64,000 nt of DNA, taken from Diploscapter coronatus. Lineage: Eukaryota > Nematoda > Chromadorea > Rhabditida > Rhabditidae. Under the pieces are notes generated by a model, which saw only the letters and a list, made by a program, of their open reading frames with translations, was not told the DNA's origin and ran no database searches. Shown here piece after piece: positions 45,269-54,656 of this stretch (its first letter is position 1; every line of letters starts with the position of its first letter). Position numbers and translations under genes: made by a program. Location: positions 38,525,201 to 38,589,200 of the forward strand of contig OZ038422.1 of assembly GCA_964036155.1 (NCBI GenBank), read 5' to 3'.

Positions 45269-45386
45269 TTGGAAACCATAAGCCCTCAAGCCATGCGAAT
45301 AGTATGGGAAAAGAAACCCGCACCTTCCAATACCCTCCCCTAACCATACACTATCTCGAAATGACTTGGGGGTTTATGGTTTCCAA
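45269..45386. repeat. 118-bp foldback element
   Basis: Terminal inverted repeats of 22 bp (left arm TTGGAAACCATAAGCCCTCA; right arm ends TTTATGGTTTCCAA) match at 20 of 22 positions. The interior has GAATAGTATGGGAAAAG, close to the inner motif of the hairpins at 27.3 and 32.4 kb. No clear target duplication. Confidence 0.65.
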
Positions 45387-45505
45387 ATAGTCGAATGTTA
45401 CGTCTATTTTAGTGAATAGAAGTTGAAGATTTTAAAACCATCTGAACCATAGATTATTACTATTCGGACAAGTTGCAGATGCGTGATTTTACAGAACTCA
45501 TTTTA

Positions 45506-46130
45506 CAAGGAAGGTACTTGAAGTGCCAATTTCGGAATTGGCCAAATTTGGCCTTAAAATTATCCTCCCATCCTAGAAAGTATTCTGGTAAAATTTTACC
45601 GGCTGATATCCACTTTTATCCAAGTTATGAGAAAAGTTAGGTCATTCCCATAGTTAAGAAGCTGATTTAAAAAAATTCATAACTTTTTATGCGTGCATTA
45701 TTTCGACATGATTCTTTTGCTAAAAATACTCAGTTCGATCTCCTCTATCGATTGGTACCCATTTTGGGATATTTCGAAAAAAATCGATTTTTTTGAAAAT
45801 TTTCAACCCGGGGGTAGGCCTGCAAAAGCCTGCAAAAAAACCGAAAAAATCAATTTTCCTCGAAATGCCCCAAAATGGGTATCAATCGAAAGAGAAGAAC
45901 AAGGCGAGTATTTTTACCAAAAGAACCATATCAAAATAGTGCATGGGCAAAAAATTATGAATTTTTACAAGTTTACAACCTTGCAAATTTTCGATCTATC
46001 TTTACCCGTAACTTGGGTAAAAGTGGATATCAGCCGGTAAAACTTTACCAGAATACTTACTAGGGTGGGAGGATAATTTTAAGACCAAATTTGGCCAATT
46101 CCGAAATTGGCACTTCAAGTACCTTCCTTG
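45506..46130. mobile_element. Palindromic foldback transposon, 625 bp, TTA target duplication
   Basis: The left half and the reverse complement of the right half match almost end to end, starting CAAGGAAGGTACTTGAAG and continuing through TCGGAATTGGCC, CCGGTAAAA and the central AGGCCTGCAAAAGCCTGC, so the whole element can fold into one ~300-bp hairpin. It is flanked by TTA at 45503-45505 and 46131-46133. A 3-bp TTA duplication is typical of PIF/Harbinger-type elements, but no transposase is present and the termini are not a classic match. A 115-codon plus-strand ORF (45693-46040) spans the centre; I regard it as a by-product of the repeat. Confidence 0.8.
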
Positions 46131-46485
46131 TTAGACGAATTGATAGTTCTTTAAATTGGTTTTGATATGACAATCATTTCGACATCTCAAATTCTACTTT
46201 TTTTTTTAGGAATTTTAATAAACTCGTTTCAAATTATGTTTAGCAGAAAATAATTCCTTTCAAACTTTTCTGAAACACATTTGAAAAATCATATTTCAAA
46301 AATGTCACGTTTTTTGAACACCATCAACTCGTCATTTTCAAAATGAACTCCATAAAATCTACGAAAATTGAATTACCGTATCTTTATCTAGAAACTAGAA
46401 ATACGTGAACGCAGCTAGAGTAGACATGTATGTTGAGTCTCAAAAATAAAAGAAAAAATATAAATACGGTATTCTCTATCTTGAG

Positions 46486-47800
46486 TCAGACATACATGGA
46501 CTCAGCCAGGGCGGACATGTTGAGTCTGAGTCGAACGGAGAAGCTAAAGTATTCAGAGAGTTGATCGATATCACCGTCCAGGGGAGCTGACGAGGAGGCC
46601 GAGACAAACGCCTGCTGCGAACAACCCATCGGAGCAGAGCACCTGCAATTCAGATTTCAATTTTTTTACTTTCTGGAAGTTTAGGTTCATTTCAAACAAA
46701 AGTAATATTATATACGGTTTTGTAAGGGATAATCCCCATTGAAATTTTACTGATTTTCAGACGAATAACTAAAATGATTAAAGATGCAAATTATTTCAAT
46801 CAAATACAACTTCAGAGTCGTTTTGTTTCAAGGAAATTTTCACGGCGGAATAAGAATTGTGCAAACAAGTTTCAGAAAGACTAGAAAGCACAAAAATGTC
46901 CTAAGACTTTGATGGTTTTATATCCATGATTGCAATAAAATGAAGAAAACACTAACATTCTATCGAGCAGACAATGCCTCAATTTGTCGACGTCGCCCTT
47001 CAACTTGATTTTCCGGAGGGTCGTGAACATCGGATCCGCTTTCTTTTCCGCCTTTGATGTACTGAAAAATTCAAAATCACATTTTGTACAAGATTTTACT
47101 ATTTCTTTATATTTTGCTACGAAATTATCATGTATCGGCAAATAAAAAATCAAAATATTCGCCTTTCAGAGCAACAGTATTATAACCAAAAATAAATTAG
47201 TTCAAGAAATGTGAACCTTTTAGGGACGGAATAGGGTGAATATCGAAACCGTCTATGGTAGTATTTGGCCTTTTCCTTCTCGTCCTTCACTGCCTGCTTC
47301 TTGCAGTTTTCCATCGATTCGGACGATTTCTGAAAGAAAGTTGAATTACTGCTTTCTGTAAGTTTCAAAATAATAATAAATCGAGAGAAATAATTCGAAG
47401 GCGATTTTCAGTAGAAACACTAGTAGAACTATCAAACTATCTTAGCTTCAAAGAATGTCTTTAATAGAATTTTAAGTTTTACAAATCCCAGATAAAATAG
47501 AGGTTTAGTGAGTGTGTATGTGTCTCAAAACAATCCGCAAAAGATAGTTTCTCTCAAATACGTTTCAAACTTTCTTTTAAATACATTCTCAAAGTGCACC
47601 TTTTCAATCCTCAAGAAACATTTGAACAAATACTTTCAAGGACTAAAAATTAGAATATTTACCGAAGTTGACGGTTGTTGGAGGGCCTTGTCGTTGTCTG
47701 CATTCGCGTGAAAGGGGAAGGCGTCGATGCAGAGCTTCGTGAACTCATCCAGCGCCTCGCACAGCGCCCCGTCCAAGGGGGGAGAGGCCCTTTCTGGCAT
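46486..47800 (-). CDS. Unrecognised 159-aa protein, four exons
   Basis: Exons 47663-47800, 47250-47329, 46957-47061 and 46486-46642 join in phase to 480 nt. The ATG follows a TTTTTGTAG acceptor directly. Segments: MPERASPPLDGALCEALDEF with a likely helix, a Lys/Glu-rich coiled-coil-like stretch (ENCKKQAVKDEKEKAKYYHR), a basic segment (FTTLRKIKLKGDVDKLRH), and a Ser-rich stretch followed by DGDIDQLSEYFSFSVRLRL and a stop. The exons are GC-rich against A/T-rich introns. I recognise no family or catalytic motif. A strong donor-like GTATGT lies just before the stop (46493-46498 on plus), so the gene might instead continue towards 44.4 kb. Confidence 0.65.
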
Positions 47801-48886
47801 CTACAAAAATAATCGATACTATTGATTACTTTTTGGAAAATCAATAAAAGCGAGCATCTATCTATTTGATAATAAAATAGAGTAAGTGTTTGGAAAAAGA
47901 AACAATTACTTTTTAAAGAAGTAGGAAACTTGGAGAAAAGCCAACTTGAGAAAATGTAAGCAAAATTGCACAAGCGGTTGAAACTGATAAGAATAGAGAA
48001 AAGTAGCATTGAAGGAAAAAATTATCAAACTTTGAGAAAAATCGATATGCACAAAAACGGAAGCGGATTGACTTGTTTGTTGGACCGGGAAGCAGAAGTA
48101 GGAACGTGATGACATCAGCTAGAGAGGCAGACAAAAGGGGGTGGGGATAGAAATGGAAAATCGCAAACGAGAGGCGCGGGAAAGACGAAGAGAATCATGA
48201 AAGATACAGAAAATACCGAGTAAGTGACCCAAAGATCTATTTGCCAAATTCTTTATCTTTCTCATTCAGCTCTTAATTCTTGTCTTCCATGAATGGTCAT
48301 TTTTCTTCTCCTCATTTATTTTTAGTTTCAACTTGTATATTTCCGACATGGAATTTCAATTTGGTATATCGACTAATATAGGGTTATATTCACTTCTAAA
48401 TCATTGTTTTAGGAGGAAAATTCTGTTTACTTTTTCAATATTCATTTCCTCTCAAATTTTCATATTCCGATTTAAGTTAAAAACCGATCTTTTTCGAACT
48501 TCAGACAGCCCTGCTTTTAATGTTTATTAAAGCTTCTTACTCTCTTCCTCCTGAACAGGTTTCATTTGCATGCGAGATGATGGCATTCGAAATTGAGTAA
48601 ATTATTGCTCAACCAATTCAAAATCCTTCATTTGTTCAGCTTTAATTTCCAAACATTTACCAAAATTATTCATTTTATGACAAGATTTCTTCTCGCAAGC
48701 TATTCGATGTCGCTATTCTCTTATCAGCTTTCATTCAATGTAAAATCTTGCTAGGCCACCGTCCTACATTTCTATAACCTTTTCCAACATTTGTCTTACT
48801 AACTAATATTAGCTCGTTTCATAAGACGCACGAGAAAGGCATTGATAGGCATTGATTGCATTCGAAGTCAACCAAATTCAGTCGAA
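47801..48886. other. Divergent spacer between the 159-aa gene and the kelch gene
   Basis: No supported coding exon. 48120-48215 is purine-rich on plus (CT-rich for the minus gene). 48497-48513 (CGAACTTCAGACAGCCC) is identical to the right end of the small foldback at 54.6 kb, without its left partner, so it is a solo terminus. Confidence 0.4.
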
Positions 48887-50559
48887 ATGAGTGGTAAAAT
48901 TATGTCAACTTCTACAAACCCTGTTTCCAAAAACGTAAGTTGAAATTCAAATTAAATTTTCTCTAATTAATTACTTTTTTTCAAAATAGTATTTTATCAG
49001 AAACATTTTTTAGCAACTACCATCATTTGCTGAAAAGTTAAATGTTTCACAAAAGAATCTCATCATAGGCCTATGGGATAGGGATGATTTATCTATTATC
49101 GATAAAATCGATAGCATTGATCAGATTTCGGACAAAATGCCATTAGAAGCAAGGAAGGAGTATAGAAAATGGCGATTTCTCATGGATCGATCAAAAGTAA
49201 ACCAAAAAGCATTTTTATCAATAAGAAATGCAAACGAACGAAATTTTAGATGCCAGATTTCTACCGTTTTCAGAATGCTCATATTAAGGATATTATCACT
49301 GCAACATTCAAGGAGTTTACTGATTTAGGTAATGCAAATACAAATACACCTGAACACAACATTATTTCATGAGTTTAGAAAAATTTGCTCGAGCCATAAT
49401 GAGCATAAAGTCATCGTTAGATCACCCGGAATCCTTTAATCATTGGTTGAAGAATGAATTGATAGAAATTAATTTAGTCTATCGTAAGTGACCGATATTT
49501 ATTAAAATACAATGAAAAGGCATTATTATTAGTCATTTAGTTCGTGATGGTAATTCTGGAAGAATTTGTCTGTTTGACTCGCAGAATTATTCTGTCGAAA
49601 ACATTGCAAAGTTCAATACTTATTGGACATATCAAATAGCAACTACACAGAATAGAGTAAATTCTTATGTTCGTTATTTTGAATAATTTCTCAAATTTCA
49701 GGTTTTTGGAATTGACAGCTCAACATTTGAAATATTTGACTTGAATACTCGACAAATTTCAAGAGGTATTATCAACAAATCCATGAATAATCGATTCAAA
49801 GAATTTTACAGGTCCAGATCCTTATGAATCGCGTATATATGCATCTGTGGCTTATTTCAAAGACAAGTTGTATTATTTGGGTGGATGGGATTCTAATCGA
49901 GTTGACGTAAGAAAATCGAATGAAAGTCCATGAAATAATTTATTCAGGTTTTAATAGATGGAAAATGGGAAACAGGACCTACATTTCCTCTTCCAATTGC
50001 TTGTGCTCAAACAATAACATGCGATGGAATTTTATACGGTTACATTATAGCATATTCATTATTGTAATTATGAATATTCAGTTATTGATGGATATACTAG
50101 TAAAAAAGTATATCGATTATCAGACGATGAACGGGAATGGACTGAAGTAGGAGAGATTCCAGGACAACAAATTGATTTCGGAGTTGCATCGCTAAATGGA
50201 AAAATTTACATAACTGGAGGATTGATGTCGTTAATTTTGTATGATAAATAGTGTATCATTATATATTTAGTAATGAACTATTCAAATCCTGTCTGTGTTT
50301 CGACCCCTCAGCTTCAGTTGGCAGTCGAATTTCTCGAATCGCTGATATGAATTATGCAAGACATGTTCATTCTCTCATTGTTGCTAATGGAAAATTGTAT
50401 GCAATCGGAGGGTGAGCTGAGATTTTGCACATCTTTATACGAAATATTTGTTAACTTAGATATCAAAAATGGCCAAATAAAAACTATTGTAATTCAATCG
50501 AGGAATACGATCCACGAACGAATAGATGGCGTGAAGTTGGAACACTAAACTTGGAATAA
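48887..50559 (+). CDS. Kelch-repeat protein
   Basis: Eleven exons (48887-48934, 49014-49196, 49250-49328, 49379-49483, 49541-49656, 49702-49765, 49812-49906, 49948-50038, 50082-50226, 50271-50411, 50460-50559) give 1167 nt, 388 aa. The C-terminal ~250 residues show kelch blades: YYLGGWDSNRVDVLIDGKW, IDGYTSKKVYRL...WTEVGEI, GKIYITGG, GKLYAIGGY and EEYDPRTNRWREVGTLN. The N terminus (residues 1-110) resembles the BACK-like helical region of kelch proteins, with no BTB domain seen. Introns are only 41-79 nt, much shorter than in neighbouring conserved genes. One donor is weak (GTCGTT, 50227). The ATG is 5 nt after an ATTCAG acceptor. Probably a cullin-adaptor-like or scaffold protein; partner unknown. 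Its 3' end has a partial copy at 54.3 kb. Confidence 0.85.
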
Positions 50560-50651
50560 CCCAGTTTAATACCATGTAGCCCTTTTATTTGGCACATTAT
50601 ATTTATGAACTTTATCTTTATTCGACTACCATTACAAACTTCAATAACCAT

Positions 50652-50758
50652 CAGAGCTGAGACGAAATTTCGATTTCGATTTCGACTTTCGAAAATTTTA
50701 GGAAGTCAGTTTCGATTTCGATTTCGAATTTTTAAATTTCAATTTCGTCTCAGCTTTG
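50652..50758. mobile_element. hAT-type MITE, 107 bp, 8-bp target duplication
   Basis: Terminal inverted repeats CAGAGCTGAGACGAAAT and ATTTCGTCTCAGCTTTG (one terminal mismatch) enclose (ATTTCG)n-like repeats. The element is flanked by a perfect 8-bp duplication ATAACCAT at 50644-50651 and 50759-50766. CAG-type ends with 8-bp duplication are the signature of hAT transposons. It is non-autonomous. Confidence 0.85.
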
Positions 50759-50833
50759 ATAACCATGCTAAACAACTCAAAGATATCCAATAAAGACATT
50801 GAAAATCGCAACTCAAACAAATACTCTTCAAAA

Positions 50834-50948
50834 GGGACACCCCCTAGTGGGAGCTGTCCTATTCGGAACAACCCAATTCGGAACTATTTTGTCAGCTCTC
50901 TATTCACAAAAAGTTCCGAATTGGGCAGTTCCCAATAGAGGGTGTCCC
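50834..50948. repeat. 115-bp foldback element
   Basis: Inverted arms starting GGGACACCCCCTAGTGGGA and ending AATAGAGGGTGTCCC, with inner arms of AATTCGGAAC/GTTCCGAATT. Most of the length can pair. No target duplication was found. The flank TTTATGAACNTTATCTTTATT occurs both after it (50951) and before the previous MITE (50602). Confidence 0.65.
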
Positions 50949-51001
50949 ATTTTATGAACGTTATCTTTATTAGAGTATTATTCGAAATTAAAAATTCCAA
51001 T

Positions 51002-51149
51002 CAGGGCTGTAACGGAATTCCGCTGTTTCGTTTAATTCGGAATTTCGAGCATTTTTGAGCAATTTTCGGAATTCCGTTCCGTTTGAACATTTCAAATTTT
51101 TTAAATTCCGTTCCGAAAATTTTCAAAATTTGATTCCGTTACAGCCCTG
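51002..51149. mobile_element. hAT-type MITE, 148 bp, 8-bp target duplication
   Basis: Terminal inverted repeats CAGGGCTGTAACGGAAT / ATTCCGTTACAGCCCTG (one base shift inside) and a perfect duplication ATTCCAAT at 50994-51001 and 51150-51157. The interior is built of GGAATTCCG and TTCGGAATT palindromes. The related sequence at 54.5 kb lacks the insertion. Confidence 0.85.
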
Positions 51150-51188
51150 ATTCCAATGCACATGATACAGACAATCCTCGAAGACATT

Positions 51189-51280
51189 CAGGGCTTGGAC
51201 TCAAGTTCAGCTTACAACCCTTGTAAGTGACTAGAAGGCTCGTAAACTATGTTGTAAATTGAACTTGAGTTCAAGCCCAG
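51189..51280. repeat. 92-bp foldback element with CAGGGCTT terminus
   Basis: Left arm CAGGGCTTGGACTCAAGTTC and right arm ending GAACTTGAGTTCAAGCCCAG pair with about three mismatches over ~30 bp. It splits a block homologous to 54.5 kb (GAAGACATTC before; ACAACTGAAATAA after). No exact duplication remains. Confidence 0.65.
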
Positions 51281-52416
51281 TAGTGATGAGAAATAACTAC
51301 AACTGAAATAAGTATTCTTTAAAATAGTTTTCGATGAGAATAACGAAATATACCTATTAGGAACTCATTCTATCATAGCCTAGATTGTTGCATCTCAATT
51401 AGTTGTCAATGCTATAGTTATTCAAATATATTGTCAATTTGTAAGGACTATTGTGAATAAATAATCTAGTTGACATAACTTCCTTCATCAAATACAACTG
51501 ACGAAACAGAAATCCTGCTAAAGCTTGACTACTTAAACCCAACTAAATCACACGAATTTTCGATGCAAAGAAATCAACGCATTATTTCAAGTGGAAAATC
51601 GAAAATTAAAAATCTACAGAGTACAATAAATGTCTTTTTCCTCACAACGGATTGAAGGACGTGGTTCGCGGACTTTTTGTGTTCGAGTCATACTATTTTC
51701 CAAAAAAAAAACCCCGCGAACTATGAACTAAACCTTATAAAATAAGATCCAAGGTTAGTAAGAATTCCCATCATAAAAATCAACAATTTGTAGTCTGTCT
51801 CATCCTCAATTATGACTAGCTCAACAATACACATGTATCTCATAGTTAGATTTCTATTATCACACCATTTCTTCTTTTCTGACAAATCGATCACTAACAA
51901 TTTTCTATATATTTTTTGTCTGATATTATATGGTGTCACAATATGAAATCAATGAAACTCTTATTGAGAATACCAATGCATTGTTTTATCGTTATCAAAT
52001 GGCTGAAGCAGAAGAGGAATCGTATTCCGTTCCATCCTTTGTCGCGTTCTTGATTGCACTCAGCTGAAATCAAAGAACTTCACTCGCTTTTCAGAGATAA
52101 AAACTATAGATAGACGGTAGTAAAGTAGTAAAGTCAAAGTTATCTTCGAAATTAACCAATTTCAGGTTAGAATATTTGGAAAATGGGTCATTTATTATAA
52201 ATCATGATACCAATAAAAGCTATGAAATTGATGGGTAAGATCAGAAATATTAGCAGTGCAAATAAACTAGTGCTGATCGGCAAAATAGTAATTTTCGCAC
52301 TGTACTGGACACATCCCAGAATTAAATAAAGATAACATACGACTTGTGGTTTTAGGAGCTGAGCGTCTTGGACTGCAAGTAGCAGGAGTTGTATTCGATG
52401 TCAGCTGGTTGTCTGT
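51281..52416. other. Non-coding spacer after the kelch gene
   Basis: No supported gene. It contains the remainder of the block shared with 54.5 kb (to ~51330), the hairpin at 51661-51735, and a duplicated GTAGTAAAGTAGTAAAGT at 52120-52135. Otherwise plain A/T-rich DNA. Confidence 0.4.
51661..51735. repeat. Dispersed hairpin, homologue of the SIN3-intron hairpin
   Basis: Arms GTTCGCGG (51664-51671) and CCGCGAAC (51714-51721) enclose TACTATTTTCC and an A-run. Its sequence aligns with the minus strand of 32436-32512. The paired stem bases differ between the two copies while pairing is kept. Confidence 0.55.
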
Positions 52417-53852
52417 CTAGGAGGAATTGTCGTCCAGAGCCTGTATGACTGCACGAACTATCGCTTCACGACGCTGAATAAAATAGTTAAAATAATAGAT
52501 AATCAGGGAATCTAATTGAGTGGCATTTTTACATCGGCACAATTAATCAGTCAGTCTGAACATGAATACCAGTTTCATCAAAATACAACTCCTGAGATAA
52601 TTGATATTGGAATGAACTTTGTTATGTAGAGTATAAGACACTTCTGTTCAAATTATGATGTTAAATAAAAACTTACAACAATAGTGAGTGACTCGACGCA
52701 CTTTCCTCGCAGCTCCTCCATTCGCCAATTCACGCGCTTTGCGATGACGTTCGAATTCGCCCTGGAAACTTATAATAAAATTCAAAAAGTGGTTTAGAAG
52801 AATTTTATAAAATGATAGGAATGGCATATTTTTCAACGAGTTATTTCAAATTTTCTTACATGAACAACAGCTTTTAGCCTGGTAGCCTCCTCTTTTTCCG
52901 TTCTCGAATCCAGAATATTCCTCTTCTTTTTTGCCTGAAAAAATCTTTGATCAATATTTATTAGAACAAAAATACCTTGGTTCATATCCGAATGATTCAT
53001 GAGCTTCTCCATTTTGTTGCTGAAATGACAGAATAAATAAAACTTTCAATTATAAATATTTTTAAAAATCTGTCCAATATTTCTTACCGTTTTGAGCGCA
53101 TTTGCCTGTTGGCTGACCTTCTCGGGAATTCTGCAGAAATCGGTTCTTCAAGTACTTGCTCAGGTCGGATTCATTGAAGAACGAGGCCATCATTTTGTGT
53201 CTGCATTCGGCCTAAAAATAACAATTATTCGAATGCTTGAAAATGCATTCCTGTAAATTAGAATTAAAAAACGAAAATTAAAAGTGTATAGGAGTATTCA
53301 ATTTTGACAGCATTGGACAAAAAACTAAAATTCACTAATTAAAAATCGCATCCATACCTTTTCACAGTACTCGAGCATTTTCTCGAACCCAGTCTGCAGA
53401 GCCTTAATCTGGGTATCTTTCTCATCGTCACTCAATCCCTTTTTGGCCTAAAAACAATTCATCTTTTCTTTAAAAAGTACAAAGTTTCGTGTGTAAACGT
53501 TCAGCATATTTTCCTTCAAAATTTACCAGAGATCGATAAAATAATAAATTCCTTTTCAATTAACAAAACGAAAGAACTCCAAGCATTCAAAATAATCACC
53601 TTGATCCTGTTTGAGTACTCTAAAATATCAAAATTGAAATGTGTGAGCGTTTTCAGAGATAAACCTGAATTTGTACAACGTGCACAAGTTAAACCATTTA
53701 TCGTTCGAAAATAATACATTTCTCGAATTAAAATTAACACCAAACAAATAAATGTAAAATGCCGAAGACAATTCATACCTGACATCAGCTCTGTCAATGT
53801 CCATTCCGAACGCGATCGTGGCCACGACGACTGGAATCCCTCGCCATGACAG
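52417..53852 (-). pseudogene. Remnant of a RECQL5-like DNA helicase
   Basis: Exon-like blocks 53779-53852, 53596-53615, 53392-53451, 53096-53213, 52982-53025, 52861-52935, 52708-52763 and 52417-52473. The first reads PVVVATIAFGMDIDRADVR, helicase motif V of RecQ proteins. 53392-53451 and 53096-53213 read KALQTGFEKMLEYCEKAECR, HKMMASFFNES, matching the zinc-binding region of RECQL5 (FCEELGCRHAAIAKYF in human). The motif VI segment (QESGRAGRD) that should lie between is missing, as are all ATPase motifs I-IV upstream. The last two zinc cysteines are absent, and several exon phases do not join. The terminal block ends REAIVRAVIQALDDNSS then stop. I read it as a decayed 3' fragment; missed exons could rescue part of it. 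Confidence 0.6.
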
Positions 53853-54330
53853 CTCAAAATCGATCGAAGGAAATTCGGAACAAGATCGAAGAAGCGAAGT
53901 GAGAGAAAATAGTGAATCAAGGATGTGAGGGTGAGGAAGTTGGCCCTCTCCCCCACACCCCGGGTCCCCCAATTTTTGATAATCTCCCCTTTTCCCTTTT
54001 TCCCTTCACTCCCTCCCACACTACACGCCCCTTTTTGAAACATCGCCCTTATTTCCCCCTACTCCCTACGAGGGACGCATCATGTCTTTGCGGCTAACTA
54101 CATACCACTGCGCCACAATTACATGCCTCTTATTTCCTTCAGTCCAGCCGAAAGGAGTAAGGCGCGTGAGATTGAAGGAATTCGAGACCTCGGGGCGGGT
54201 AGATTTCTGCGAGCGGGCAACAAGTTTTTACAGATTTGGAATCCTCATTTCATGGGAAGAAAGATGTGGGTACTCTTGTATTGGAACGTGAGGACGAGGG
54301 TAAAACCTCCCCTTGTGAGATCTCGCATAT
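53853..54330. other. C-rich and mixed non-coding stretch
   Basis: 53925-54075 is unusually C/T-rich on plus (CCCCACACCCCGGGTCCCCC and similar). 54130-54310 is comparatively GC-rich and open in more than one frame, but I recognise no protein and no splice structure. Confidence 0.3.
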
Positions 54331-54580
54331 TTTTATGCGAAACATTTGTAATTTAGATTTAGATGTCAAAGTTCAATCGAGGAATACGATCCACAAACAA
54401 ATCAATGGCGTGAAGTCAGGAAATTAACATAAAATAAAGCTTGATTACAATAATCTCAGATTTCATATAGAAGTTTATTCAATAAAATGTGAAATAATAA
54501 TGCAATTTCGATGCGCATAATACAGACAACTGGAAGACATCCAAAAGTAACGGGAGAAAATTGCAACTGAAATAAATATT
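54330..54580 (+). pseudogene. Partial copy of the kelch gene 3' end and its downstream DNA
   Basis: 54372-54426 encodes SIEEYDPQTNQWREVRKLT then TAA, a copy of the last kelch blade (SIEEYDPRTNRWREVGTLN). Upstream, ATTTTTATGCGAAACATTTG mirrors the last kelch intron. Downstream, TGCGCATAATACAGACAA, GGAAGACAT and ACTGAAATAAATATTC match 51158-51325 but without the two inserted elements there. Nothing of the upstream kelch gene was found, so it cannot be functional. Confidence 0.75.
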
Positions 54581-54589
54581 CCTTTTAAT

Positions 54590-54656
54590 CAGGGCTGTGC
54601 GAACTAAGCTGAAAGTTCAGTTCAAGTTCGATTTTGTCGAACTTCAGACAGCCCTG
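54590..54656. repeat. 67-bp foldback with CAGGGCTG ends
   Basis: CAGGGCTGT ... ACAGCCCTG perfect termini with inner arms AGTTCAGTTCAAGTTCG / CGAACTT. The termini match the 148-bp hAT MITE at 51002, so probably a relative. No 8-bp duplication is seen. A solo right end is at 48497. Confidence 0.6.

Noticed and set aside
45693..46040. 115-codon plus-strand ORF inside the 625-bp palindrome
   Set aside because: It spans the centre of an inverted repeat, has no recognisable domain and no start context; it is most likely incidental.
51661..51700. tRNA-like B box (GTTCGAGTC) at 51680
   Set aside because: No A box, acceptor stem or cloverleaf could be drawn, and the homologous copy at 32.4 kb lacks the match.
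53912..54097. C/T-rich stretch considered as a CRISPR-like or satellite array
   Set aside because: No regular repeat unit was seen; it is simple low complexity.
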